Positions 1 through 7,887 of a stretch of DNA of 57,473 nt are shown here, piece by piece. The DNA comes from Bacteroidales bacterium (lineage in GTDB: Bacteria; Bacteroidota; Bacteroidia; Bacteroidales; F082). Position 1 is the stretch's first letter. The number at the start of each line of letters is the position of its first letter. The stretch lies in NCBI GenBank assembly GCA_024400295.1, contig JAKSNA010000016.1, forward strand, positions 1 to 57,473, written 5' to 3'. A program made the translations under genes and the position numbers. The notes under the pieces were generated by a model that was not told the origin of the DNA, did no database searches, and saw only the letters and a list, made by a program, of their open reading frames with translations.

Positions 1-346
1 TAATTGTAAATGTTTTGTTTGCAACATCAACACCTTCGTCTCCACCGACAGAACTTAACATCGCTTCATCTACTGATAATTGATAAGACATTGTCTTATT
101 TGGATTGTTTTTGAACAATCTAACTGTTTTGGTAATATACCCAGGAGCTTCAAATTTTAAAATCACAAAGTCCTCATTCCTGCTGAATTTCACATCATAA
201 CTGCCATTTCCAACCTCTTGCCCGTTATAGAAAATTTTGGCGTTCTCCGGAATAACAAAGACTTTCTTCCGTTGCGCAGAGGCAATATTTGGTATTGAAG
301 TCAAAAAAAGTAAAGAAGTGAAAATCAATATCAATTTGTTTTTCAT
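1..346 (-). CDS. PEGA-like secreted protein, 3' end beyond the window
   Basis: Only the first 115 codons are in the window. The start is the ATG at 346, followed by a signal peptide (MKNKLILIFTSLLFLTS then a cleavable SAQ). The mature part reads VFVIPENAKIFYNGQEVGNG and ends a repeat unit with FEAPGY, the usual shape of a PEGA domain (surface or periplasmic beta-fold of unknown ligand). It is the fourth member of a leftward cluster of PEGA-type genes and, like the lipoprotein gene starting at 3033, is preceded by a conserved leader ending in AAAATTAAAATG. The function is unknown; involvement in the cell envelope is inferred from the export signal and neighbours. Confidence 0.7.
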   Translation of the reverse strand, partial: MKNKLILIFTSLLFLTSIPNIASAQRKKVFVIPENAKIFYNGQEVGNGSYDVKFSRNEDFVILKFEAPGYITKTVRLFKNNPNKTMSYQLSVDEAMLSSVGGDEGVDVANKTFTI

Positions 347-356
347 TTTAATTTTC

Positions 357-376
357 GCCGGTTATATCCCATCGGC
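357..376 (-). promoter_or_regulatory. Small leader hairpin before the PEGA gene
   Basis: On the minus strand GCCG, the 12-nt loop ATGGGATATAAC and CGGC form a hairpin about 10 nt before the start codon. The same loop sequence between GCC and GGC arms occurs before the paralogue starting at 3033, although the arms differ. It may be a translation or RNA-stability element; this is inference from two copies. Confidence 0.35.
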
Positions 377-438
377 ACATCGGTTTTTTTGTAAATGATT
401 TTTATTTTTTTTCGTGCCGAAGGTCTCATTGTAGAATA

Positions 439-692
439 CACACAAAAAAAAGCGTGGCACCTTTTCGCTTTCATCGGATTTCTTGAGGTCTTCGACTACC
501 TTTTCCTCCCAATTACAACGAGTAAAGCCCACGCCTGTTGGCGGGAGCGCCGTTGCTTTACCCTGGAGGAAATTTTTGAAAGTGTCGAAGTTTCAAGAAA
601 TCCAGTTAAGCTACTTCGCTTTTCCTTATTCTATGATGTGCATGCCGCTTGATGCGTCTATCTCATAGGCCAAATGTTTGGTTAATAATTAG
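439..692 (-). repeat. Structured dispersed repeat, copy 1 (probable RNA element)
   Basis: This 254-bp unit is repeated at 4073-4332 in the same orientation. Its centre folds into one long interrupted hairpin: 476-486 with 593-603 (11 bp), 490-496 with 584-590 (7 bp), 502-509 with 565-572 (8 bp) and 522-528 with 555-561 (7 bp). The apical part and the right flank are almost identical to copy 2, while the stem arms differ with their partners changing to match. Read leftward it ends in CCACGC followed by eight T, like a terminator, so the minus strand is the likely transcribed strand. No long frame is conserved between copies, so the two ORFs crossing it are probably spurious. It fills most of the 524-bp gap between genes. 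I do not recognise the RNA family. Confidence 0.75.
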
Positions 693-870
693 TTATCAGT
701 CTTTGTGATTATCAATAGGATAATCTGTTTCAGATAAATCCCATAAGGAATTTTCGGCGCAAAAATACAAAAATTAAAACAAACATTCACAAAAAAAGTG
801 AATATTTGTTTTTGTATGAAGAATGCTCACAATCCTATTATCACCACACGCGGAGAAGTGATTATGATTA

Positions 871-2193
871 TTATTCTTTCACCAGTTTGAAAAATACCGA
901 AATCTCTTCCTGGTCTAAAATCATTCTGACATCGAATTCTTTTTCTTGAGGCAGATACCCGTCTTTTTCGCAACGCAGGATTATTCTGACATTGCCGGCC
1001 GTCTGACGAGTCAAGCCGTTGATGTCTAATGATTTGGTTGACTCGTATGGTGTAGTTTGCATATAATTGTTGTTCGTGCTTTTCACGTTAGGCGTTGTGC
1101 TGACAACTCTCCAAAACACATCAGCTCCTTGCGGTCTTGACTGTATGTCCCAACGAACAATGACATCTTTCAATGACTGTGTGTCTGCCGGGCTTTCAGT
1201 TTTTACGGCACCATGGTTAGTTGAATAGCCCGAATTATTGTTATTATTTTGGTTGTTGTGATTATCTATATTGTAATTGCTATTATGGTCATTGTCATTG
1301 TCACTGCTTGTTTTGGTGAATGTCAATTCATCATATATTTTTTGTGCATTGTCTTCGAACACGAATGTGTTAATGTCTCCGTAAGGTTTTAAGACTATAT
1401 CTTTATATTCATATCCGTTAGGTTCAATAATCATGATGTTGGTGACATCTTCCGGTATGGTTTCGAAAAACAGTGAGTATTCCCATACGCCTTTATTGAT
1501 TGTCTTCAAGTTTTTGCCTGTCGCATCTATGATGTTGATGTTTGATGTGTTTATCAACGAGTATTGACCGCCATTTGACACATCTTCGATATATGTCTGC
1601 CTTGAGATTCCGATCTGTTGAGATGGTTCTGTCACAACGATTTTCAAGGTGACTTTTGTGTAGGCTTCTCTGTTCTCTATCTTTGTGATAAAAGTTCGGT
1701 TGTCTTTGTTGTCTCCGTTTGCGTATGTGGATAACTCTTTTGTGTTGCCGAACAGCTCGTTTGCCAACGCTTCCGAGATTTCTACCAGTTCTCCGAGCGA
1801 GGATAATCTTGAATATTTTCTTGATGTCTTCCACACTCTTGAAGTTTTGATATCCAACAGTCTCGCGACAATATAATATTCGTCTCCGAATTTCGTGATT
1901 TCAGCCACACACACGTTGCTGGCACCATATTTCTTCCCTAAATCATATAGTTTGGCATCGTCTATTTCGTAATTTTCACGTTCCTGCTCGACTTGTGACA
2001 CGAAGTCGGCAGTGCGTTCGACGGCGATATAATCGTTGGCCTTGGTGATGGCCGACACCAATTCGCTGCCTAAGATGGTTTTGGTTTCGGGCGATATTCC
2101 TTCGGCAGATGTGACGTAAACTGCTACGGTTTTTTGGCTGAATGCCATCAGAGGCAACATCAAACCTATTATGATTGCTGAGATTTTCTTCAT
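871..2193 (-). CDS. Exported protein with CsgG/LpoB-like N-terminus and PEGA-like C-terminus
   Basis: The 440-residue protein starts with a signal peptide (MKKISAIIIGLMLPLMAFSQ). Residues about 20-150 resemble the CsgG/LpoB-type alpha/beta domain of envelope proteins (KTVAVYVTS, then EYYIVARLLDIKTSRVW). A middle beta domain is followed by an Asn-rich linker near residues 300-325. The last 95 residues are the constant domain shared with the next two genes upstream (VRWDIQSRPQGADVFWRV, LRCEKDGYLPQEKEF). The role is unknown; a periplasmic or outer-membrane scaffold is an inference. It lies 72 bp after its paralogue, separated by a perfect 16-bp hairpin. Confidence 0.7.
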   Translation of the reverse strand: MKKISAIIIGLMLPLMAFSQKTVAVYVTSAEGISPETKTILGSELVSAITKANDYIAVERTADFVSQVEQERENYEIDDAKLYDLGKKYGASNVCVAEITKFGDEYYIVARLLDIKTSRVWKTSRKYSRLSSLGELVEISEALANELFGNTKELSTYANGDNKDNRTFITKIENREAYTKVTLKIVVTEPSQQIGISRQTYIEDVSNGGQYSLINTSNINIIDATGKNLKTINKGVWEYSLFFETIPEDVTNIMIIEPNGYEYKDIVLKPYGDINTFVFEDNAQKIYDELTFTKTSSDNDNDHNSNYNIDNHNNQNNNNNSGYSTNHGAVKTESPADTQSLKDVIVRWDIQSRPQGADVFWRVVSTTPNVKSTNNNYMQTTPYESTKSLDINGLTRQTAGNVRIILRCEKDGYLPQEKEFDVRMILDQEEISVFFKLVKE

Positions 2194-2210
2194 GATTTTA
2201 AATGAATAAT

Positions 2211-2249
2211 AAGATGTTAAAGTGTGTCTTTAACACACTTTAACATCTT
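2211..2249. repeat. Perfect 16-bp inverted repeat between paralogous genes
   Basis: AAGATGTTAAAGTGTG at 2211-2226 and its exact complement at 2234-2249 flank a 7-nt loop. It lies 16 bp past the stop codon of the upstream gene and 17 bp before the next start. No T-run follows, so it could be a processing or stability hairpin, a weak terminator, or a protein-binding palindrome. Confidence 0.7.
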
Positions 2250-2265
2250 GATACAACAGTTATTG

Positions 2266-3033
2266 CTATTCGTCCTCTTTTATAAGTCTGAAAAAAGCTG
2301 AAATTTCTTCCTGGTCTAAAACCATTCTGACATTAAATTCTTTTTCTTGTGGCAGATAACCTTCTTTCTCGCAACGCAGGATAATTCTAACATTACCGGA
2401 ATTCTGATACGACAAACCTTTAATATCCAACGATTTAGTTGCTTCGTATGGCGTGGTTTGCAGATATTTGTTGTTTGTACTCTTCACCTCCGGCGTCTTG
2501 CTTGCGACTCGCCAGAATATATCTGCACCTTGCGGACGTGACTGCACATCCCAACGGACAATTGAATTTTCCAAATCGGTATCACCATTCCCTTGAACAA
2601 CTTCTTTCGGTTCCTCTTTCTTAGGTTCCTCTCTCTTAGGTTGATTATTCTTTGCCCGCATGAAAATCATAATCGATTTGGATTCAGGACGAGTAACGGC
2701 ACCAGTAGCAGCATCGATACTGCCGCTGAGAATAAACCCCGGTCCCGTCAATAAATCCAACAAACAAACTGGATTGAATTTTTTATTGACAGTCACAGAA
2801 CCTACCATTTCAGAATTCTCTGCATAAATCACAGATGGTTTATATCCTCTTCTGACTTTCACCTTGGTGGGTCCCATTACGTTAAAATAAGTTTGTCCTC
2901 CATCAACAGTGATATTCACCGGATCGTAAGAATTTGTTGACACTGTTACTTTTGCTTTAGTTCCTGATAAAATTGTCGCACAAGATGTCAACATTACAGA
3001 TGACACTAATATGATCAGTAGTGTTTTTCTCAT
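2266..3033 (-). CDS. PEGA-like lipoprotein
   Basis: I place the start at 3033 (MRKTLLIILVSSVMLTSC), which gives a clean lipoprotein signal with lipobox LTSC. A longer frame from 3060 exists, but its first nine codons lie in a leader whose homologue before the gene at 346 is out of frame. The mature N-terminal part (ATILSGTKAKVTVSTNSYDP and NITVDGG) is PEGA-like, followed by a Lys/Glu/Pro linker (REEPKKEEPK). The last 95 residues are the constant domain also found in both neighbours. The protein is probably anchored in the outer membrane. The function is unknown. Confidence 0.7.
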   Translation of the reverse strand: MRKTLLIILVSSVMLTSCATILSGTKAKVTVSTNSYDPVNITVDGGQTYFNVMGPTKVKVRRGYKPSVIYAENSEMVGSVTVNKKFNPVCLLDLLTGPGFILSGSIDAATGAVTRPESKSIMIFMRAKNNQPKREEPKKEEPKEVVQGNGDTDLENSIVRWDVQSRPQGADIFWRVASKTPEVKSTNNKYLQTTPYEATKSLDIKGLSYQNSGNVRIILRCEKEGYLPQEKEFNVRMVLDQEEISAFFRLIKEDE

Positions 3034-3043
3034 TTTAATTTTT

Positions 3044-3065
3044 GCCAAGTTATATCCCATTAGGC
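3044..3065 (-). promoter_or_regulatory. Small leader hairpin before the PEGA lipoprotein gene
   Basis: On the minus strand GCCTA and TTGGC bracket the 12-nt sequence ATGGGATATAAC, identical to the loop at 361-372. The arms pair less well here than at 357-376 (one T-T mismatch). It lies 10 nt before the chosen start codon. Confidence 0.35.
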
Positions 3066-3155
3066 TCGTCGGTTTTGAAATTGTTTATGAATAATTATGA
3101 TTGATTTATATTCCCTCAAAAGATTCCATATAATCAAGTGAATAACAATATGTTA

Positions 3156-4010
3156 CTATTCGCCCTCTGATACAAGTCTGAAAAAAGCTGAAATTTCTTC
3201 CTGGTCTAAAACCATTCTGACATTATATTCTTTTTCTTGTGGCAGATAACCTTCTTTTTCACAGCGTAGTATTATACTGACATTGCTGGCTGCTTCAGCA
3301 GTCAAGCCCTTGATGTCCAAGGCTTTTGTCGCTTCGTAAGGTGTGGTCTGCAAATATTTGTTGTTGGTGCTTTTTACTTCCGGTGTCCTACTCACCACAC
3401 GCCAGAATATATCCGCACCTTGCGGACGTGACTGCACATCCCAACGGATGATGGTGTTTTCCAAATCAGTGTCGCCATATCCTTGAACTTCCTTTTGAGG
3501 TCCCTCATTGGACGGTTGTTGTATGTTTTGCGAATTGTTTTGGCTTTTTGACATTTTCTGTAAAATAGCAAAATCTATAGTGTTGTTGATTCTGTCGAAA
3601 CCTTTGTTTCCATTTTCTTCAACACAAGTTATTCCGAGTTCGACAGGTTTAATAACTATTCTCACAAACTTTTTATCACCCGCATTTAAAGAGAATGTTT
3701 TGGTAAAAGAAGCACCGTTGCTTTTGGCTTTTTCATAAGTCATCGAAAAACCATTGTAATAATTTAGTACATAAGTACCTGGGTCAACATCTATTCTAAT
3801 GCAATCGCCACCTTTTACTTGCCCTAAATTAATTTCATTTAGTTCCAAATAATGAACCAAAGTTGCACCAACAAGAGATGGTCTTTTGATGTAAATGTGG
3901 GCTTTGTTGTTGGGAATTTCATTTGCAACTGATTTTTTTGATGTTCCGCAGCTCGATAGTCCAGAAGCTGCAACTATTGCAAAAATTGTGAGTATAAATA
4001 ATCTTTTCAT
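3156..4010 (-). CDS. Lipoprotein with DUF2846-like N-terminus and constant C-terminal domain
   Basis: The start is set at 4010 (MKRLFILTIFAIVAASG, lipobox LSSC); the longer frame from 4049 adds 13 residues before the signal. Residues about 30-150 (AHIYIKRPSLVGATLVHYLE, then the stretch VDPGTYVLNYY) look like the beta-rich DUF2846-type fold of small lipoproteins. A Gln/Asn-rich linker leads into the same 95-residue constant domain as the next two genes (RWDVQSRPQGADIFWRV). It is the first gene of the PEGA cluster, and structured repeat copy 2 ends about 60 bp upstream. Function unknown. Confidence 0.65.
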   Translation of the reverse strand: MKRLFILTIFAIVAASGLSSCGTSKKSVANEIPNNKAHIYIKRPSLVGATLVHYLELNEINLGQVKGGDCIRIDVDPGTYVLNYYNGFSMTYEKAKSNGASFTKTFSLNAGDKKFVRIVIKPVELGITCVEENGNKGFDRINNTIDFAILQKMSKSQNNSQNIQQPSNEGPQKEVQGYGDTDLENTIIRWDVQSRPQGADIFWRVVSRTPEVKSTNNKYLQTTPYEATKALDIKGLTAEAASNVSIILRCEKEGYLPQEKEYNVRMVLDQEEISAFFRLVSEGE

Positions 4011-4072
4011 CTTTATGTGTACTCTGTTAATTTTAATAATGATTTCCATTTATGTGCCATTATTAGTTCCTG

Positions 4073-4332
4073 CACACAAAAAAAAGCGTGGCACTTTTTC
4101 GCCTTCATTGGAACTTTTGAGGTCTTGGACTACCTTTGACATTCCCAATTACAACGAGTAAAGCCCACGCCTGTTGGCGGGAGCGCCGTTGCTTTACTCC
4201 GGGAATGTCCTGTTTGAAAGTGTCCAAGTTTCAAAAGTTCCAGTGCAAGCTACTTCGCTTTTCCTTATTCTATGATGTGCATACCGCTTGATGCGTCTAT
4301 CTCATAGGCAAAATGTTTGGTTAATAATCAGT
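4073..4332 (-). repeat. Structured dispersed repeat, copy 2 (probable RNA element)
   Basis: The fold seen in copy 1 is even stronger here: 4110-4120 with 4231-4241 (11 bp), 4124-4130 with 4222-4228 (7 bp), 4138-4146 with 4201-4209 (9 bp), 4156-4164 with 4191-4199 (9 bp), capped by GGCG-GGAG-CGCC at 4176-4187. All of these stems are perfect. Compared with copy 1, three base pairs of the outer stem and one of the second stem are changed on both sides, and the third stem is largely rewritten while still pairing. Leftward it ends in CCACGC plus eight T. It sits 11 bp past the stop codon of tdh and upstream of the first PEGA-cluster gene. Confidence 0.8.
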
Positions 4333-4343
4333 TTGTTATTTTT

Positions 4344-5294
4344 TTACTTCAGCAGTTTCACCTTCAGCGTCTCGATCATATCGACGGTCATCTTGTCGAG
4401 GTCGTACTTCGGGTTCCAGCCCCACTCGTTGCGGGCGCAGCTGTCGTCCATCTTGTTCGGCCATGAGTCGGCGATGGCCTGACGGATCGGGTCGAACTTG
4501 TACTCCATCTCGAAGTTCGGATAGTACTTCTTGATGGCGTTGTAGATAATCTCCGGGTCGAAGCTCATGCTTGTGACGTTGAATGAGTTGCGGTGGACGA
4601 GCTTTTTCGGGTCGGCCTCCATGATGTTGACCATCGCGTCGAGTGCGTCGGGCATGTACATCATGTCCATGAACGTTCCTTTCGCTATCGGGCAGATGAA
4701 CTTCTCGCCCTTGACGGCCGAATAATAAATCTCGACGGCGTAATCCGTGGTGCCTCCGCCTGGAAGTGTCAGGTTGGAGATGAGTCCCGGGAATCTGACG
4801 GAACGCGTGTCAACGCCGAAACGCGTGAAGTAATAGTCGCTCAACAGCTCGCCTGTCACCTTCGTCACGCCGTAAATCGTGTTAGGACGCTGTATGGTGT
4901 CCTGAGGCGTGTTGTCACGAGGTGTCGAGGTGCCGAAAGCGCCGATTGATGACGGAGTGAACACGGCGCAGCCGAAGAGACGCGCCACTTCGAGGCAGTT
5001 CACCAGACTTCCTATGCCGACGTTCCAGCCGAGCATCGGGTTTTTCTCTGCCGTTGCGGAGAGGATCGCCGCGAGGTTGTAGATGGTGTCGATGTTATAT
5101 CTCTTCACGACTTCAGCAATCTGCATTATCTGTGTCGAGTCGATTCTCTCAAAAGGCCCGTTCTCGACGATTTCACCTGTCAAAGGGCGAAGGTCGCTGG
5201 CGACCACGTTCTGGTTTCCGTAGATGCCGCGGAGCTTCTTTACCAATTCCGTTCCGATCTGACCGCCGGAACCAACGATTAATATCTTTTTCAT
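4344..5294 (-). CDS. tdh: L-threonine 3-dehydrogenase, SDR (epimerase-like) type
   Basis: This NAD-dependent extended short-chain dehydrogenase oxidises L-threonine to 2-amino-3-ketobutyrate in the cytoplasm. The N-terminal Rossmann motif is GSGGQIG, the active-site region has PSSIGAFG, and the catalytic Tyr-Lys pair is in YGVTK. The length of 316 residues fits the family. I start at 5294 (MKKILIVG); the frame from 5312 adds six residues with no family support. The kbl gene lies 53 bp upstream on the same strand, and its product consumes the unstable ketone, which is what separates this enzyme from the many other epimerase-like proteins. Confidence 0.88.
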   Translation of the reverse strand: MKKILIVGSGGQIGTELVKKLRGIYGNQNVVASDLRPLTGEIVENGPFERIDSTQIMQIAEVVKRYNIDTIYNLAAILSATAEKNPMLGWNVGIGSLVNCLEVARLFGCAVFTPSSIGAFGTSTPRDNTPQDTIQRPNTIYGVTKVTGELLSDYYFTRFGVDTRSVRFPGLISNLTLPGGGTTDYAVEIYYSAVKGEKFICPIAKGTFMDMMYMPDALDAMVNIMEADPKKLVHRNSFNVTSMSFDPEIIYNAIKKYYPNFEMEYKFDPIRQAIADSWPNKMDDSCARNEWGWNPKYDLDKMTVDMIETLKVKLLK

Positions 5295-5347
5295 ATTGAA
5301 ATGTGACCGCATTGCGGTTCTTTTAACTTTGCTCTTTTAACTTTTAA

Positions 5348-6535
5348 CTATTTAATAACTCCTAATTCCTTGCCGATTTTCACGAATGCTGCGATACACT
5401 TGTCGAGATGTTCTTTCTCGTGTGCTGCCGAGATCTGGACGCGGATACGTGCCTGTCCTTTGGGGACGACCGGATAATAGAATCCTGTCACGAAGATGCC
5501 TTCTTCCTGCATCTTGGCGGCGAACTTCTGTGAGAGCGGCGCATCGTAGAGCATGACAGCGCAGATGGCTGACTCCGACGGCTTGCAGTCGAAGCCGGCT
5601 GCGAGCATCTGTTTGATGAAGTAGTCGGTGTTGGCGTGGAGCTTGTCCTGAAGCTCGTTGGTCTCTGTCATCATCTCGAACATACGGATGCCGGCTGCCA
5701 CGAGGCCCGGCGCCATCGAGTTGGAGAAGAGGTACGGACGTGAGCGCTGACGGAGCATGTCGATGATTTCCTTTCTGCCTGTCGTGAAGCCGCCCATCGC
5801 GCCGCCGAATGCCTTGCCGAGTGTGCCGGTGAGTATCTCGACCTTGCCGCGGAGGTTGTAGCGCTCTGTCACGCCACGGCCTGTCTTGCCGACGACACCT
5901 GCGGAATGACTTTCGTCAACCATGACCATCGCGTCGTATTTCTGCGCGAGTTCGTAGATCTTGTCGAGAGGGCAGACGTTGCCGTCCATTGAGAACACGC
6001 CGTCGGTGACGATGAGGCGGAAGCGGCATTTCTGCGCGTCCTGAAGCTGCTTCTCGAGGTCGGCCATGTCGGCGTTGGCGTAGCGGAAACGCTGTGCCTT
6101 GCAGAGACGCACGCCGTCGATGATGGAGGCGTGGTTCAGCGAGTCGCTGATGATGGCGTCGTCGGCGCCGAGCAACGGCTCGAACACGCCGCCGTTCGCG
6201 TCGAAGCATGCCGCATATAAGATGGTGTCTTCAGTACCGAAGAACTCGGCGATCTTCTGCTCGAGCTTCTTGTGCAGGTCCTGGCAACCGCAGATGAAAC
6301 GCACCGAGGCCATGCCGAAGCCGCGCTCGTCCATGCCTTTCTTCGCCGCCGCGATAAGCTCCGGGTTGTTGCCCAAACCGAGGTAGTTGTTCGCGCAGAA
6401 GTTCAGGCATTTCTTGCCTTTCACGAGGATTTCAGCACCCTGAGGGCTTTCGATGATACGTTCATTCTTGTACAGTCCGTCGGCTTCAATCTGAGCCAAT
6501 TCCTGCTGTAAGTACTTTTGGAAATTTGTGTACAT
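5348..6535 (-). CDS. kbl: Glycine C-acetyltransferase (2-amino-3-ketobutyrate CoA ligase)
   Basis: This PLP enzyme of the alpha-oxoamine synthase family cleaves 2-amino-3-ketobutyrate with CoA to glycine and acetyl-CoA. The 395-residue length is standard. Visible signatures are the NYLGLGNNPEL region, the DSLNHASIIDG stretch, the cofactor-binding MVDESHSAGVVG, and the PLP lysine in TGTLGKAFGGAMGG. It is followed by tdh, so the pair turns threonine into glycine and acetyl-CoA. A TATTTTTG box 31 bp upstream is a likely promoter for both genes. Confidence 0.95.
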   Translation of the reverse strand: MYTNFQKYLQQELAQIEADGLYKNERIIESPQGAEILVKGKKCLNFCANNYLGLGNNPELIAAAKKGMDERGFGMASVRFICGCQDLHKKLEQKIAEFFGTEDTILYAACFDANGGVFEPLLGADDAIISDSLNHASIIDGVRLCKAQRFRYANADMADLEKQLQDAQKCRFRLIVTDGVFSMDGNVCPLDKIYELAQKYDAMVMVDESHSAGVVGKTGRGVTERYNLRGKVEILTGTLGKAFGGAMGGFTTGRKEIIDMLRQRSRPYLFSNSMAPGLVAAGIRMFEMMTETNELQDKLHANTDYFIKQMLAAGFDCKPSESAICAVMLYDAPLSQKFAAKMQEEGIFVTGFYYPVVPKGQARIRVQISAAHEKEHLDKCIAAFVKIGKELGVIK

Positions 6536-6566
6536 GATATGTGTATTTTAAAAATTTTCTTGGGCG

Positions 6567-6574
6567 CAAAAATA
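6567..6574 (-). promoter_or_regulatory. Bacteroidota -7 box for kbl-tdh
   Basis: TATTTTTG on the minus strand matches TAnnTTTG and lies 31 bp before the kbl start. Confidence 0.6.
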
Positions 6575-6672
6575 CAAAATCCGTTGGAAAAATGTATCGG
6601 TTTTCTTTAATTTATTTTACATGTTCAAAACTGACGGGAAAATGTGCTTTTATCTGTCAAAATAACAGTGGT

Positions 6673-6700
6673 ACAAATTTTCGATTCAATGCTAAATTTG
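6673..6700. repeat. 28-bp direct repeat, left copy, flanking the ATPase gene
   Basis: A 28-bp sequence here is identical to the one at 7888-7915 in the same orientation. This copy begins seven bp past the stop codon of the ATPase gene. With flanking bases it contains a 10-bp inverted repeat (GTACAAATTT and AAATTTGTAC), so it could also act as a 3' hairpin. Confidence 0.85.
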
Positions 6701-6707
6701 TACCAAG

Positions 6708-7859
6708 TTATTCTATATCGTTTAATGTTAATAAGTTACAATCGGACATTTGCAGTGATTTGTCACCTGAATATATCACATTGCATTGTTCCGTTGTCGC
6801 CGATGACAAACTTGCCCAATAGCGTAAACCTTTGGTGAAGTCGGATGAAAACGTTTTTCCTGATTTGATTTCGTATGCGAATTGTCTGTCGCCGACGGTC
6901 TTTATCAAGTCTATTTCATGCCCTTTGCTGTCGCGCCAAAACGACAGGCCGGATTCTTCGCCTTGGTTATATGCTTTTTTAATGAATTGATTTATCACGT
7001 AATTTTCAAACAATCCGCCTCGGAGATAATGATTTTCAAGTTGTTGTGAGTTGTTTATCTCGAGAAGCGAACAGGCGAGACCTGTGTCGTGGAAATACAG
7101 TTTTGGCGATTTCACGAGTCTTTTTGAGAAATTGTTGAAATTGGGGCGAAGAACATAGACGATGTAGCTTGTCTCCAGCACACTCAGCCACGCTTGGGCT
7201 GTTGTGACAGCAATGCCGCAATCGTTGGCGAGTGAGGAGAAATTGATAATTTGCCCGATCCGTCCTGCGCATAATTTTATGAATTTCACAAACAAACCTA
7301 AATCGGAGATGTTTTTCAGCTGCCTGATGTCGCGTTCAACGTATGTCCTTATGTAGTAAGGGTAATATTCCGTCGGCAGCATTTTTTTGTCGTGAAGACG
7401 AGGGTATCCGCCTTCAAATATTTCCTCTTCGACTGTTTCTGCCAAGATCCCGCCATTAATCAATTCTTTTCTGGAGAAAGGCAGTAGCTCAAGAATCGCC
7501 ACACGTCCCGCCAAAGACTGTGAGATTTGTTGCATCAATGAGAAATTCTGCGAGCCTGACAGGATGTACATCCCGTCTTTTCTATACATATCTACATGTG
7601 TTTGCAGGTAGGAAAAAAGACTTGGCACCAACTGGGCTTCGTCGATTATCGTCTTGTCGGGGTGCGATGCTATGAAACCTCGCGGGTCGTCATTGGCAAA
7701 CGCCCTTTGGTCCAAATCTTCCAATGAAACATATTGATAGTCAGGGAATACGTGCTGCAGTAATGTCGATTTCCCCGATTGCCTTGGGCCTGTCAGCAAC
7801 ACAATGGGGTAGATCTCCATCATTCTGCGCAGCTTTGCGGTAATAAGTCGTTCTATCAT
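6708..7859 (-). CDS. AAA ATPase with DUF4143 / PD-(D/E)XK-like C-terminus
   Basis: The 383-residue protein has a Walker A motif GPRQSGKS near residue 24, a Walker B-like TIIDEAQLVP, and a sensor region YILSGSQNFSL. The C-terminal DUF4143 part ends in EIDLIK followed by YEIKSGK, the usual nuclease-like E-D-ExK arrangement of this family. Such ATPases are common in Bacteroidales, often in several copies; their role is not established (defence, or DNA- or peptide-related functions, have been suggested). The gene lies between exact 28-bp direct repeats, inside an otherwise metabolic block, and has its own TATCTTTG promoter, which suggests a late inserted cassette. Confidence 0.85.
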   Translation of the reverse strand: MIERLITAKLRRMMEIYPIVLLTGPRQSGKSTLLQHVFPDYQYVSLEDLDQRAFANDDPRGFIASHPDKTIIDEAQLVPSLFSYLQTHVDMYRKDGMYILSGSQNFSLMQQISQSLAGRVAILELLPFSRKELINGGILAETVEEEIFEGGYPRLHDKKMLPTEYYPYYIRTYVERDIRQLKNISDLGLFVKFIKLCAGRIGQIINFSSLANDCGIAVTTAQAWLSVLETSYIVYVLRPNFNNFSKRLVKSPKLYFHDTGLACSLLEINNSQQLENHYLRGGLFENYVINQFIKKAYNQGEESGLSFWRDSKGHEIDLIKTVGDRQFAYEIKSGKTFSSDFTKGLRYWASLSSATTEQCNVIYSGDKSLQMSDCNLLTLNDIE

Positions 7860-7877
7860 GGCAAACTAAAATTTCCA

Positions 7878-7885
7878 CAAAGATA
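7878..7885 (-). promoter_or_regulatory. -7 box for the DUF4143 ATPase gene
   Basis: TATCTTTG on the minus strand lies 18 bp before the start. The right 28-bp repeat begins 2 bp further upstream and would cover the -33 region. Confidence 0.65.
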
Positions 7886-7887
7886 GC

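Noticed and set aside
395..668. Two overlapping small frames in the structured repeat
   Set aside because: They are not kept in copy 2 as the same full proteins, and the stems vary by paired base changes instead of codon-wise, so the fold explains the conservation.
4344..5294. UDP-glucose or GDP-mannose epimerase
   Set aside because: The fold is epimerase-like, but the direct kbl neighbour and overall pattern fit the SDR-type threonine dehydrogenase.
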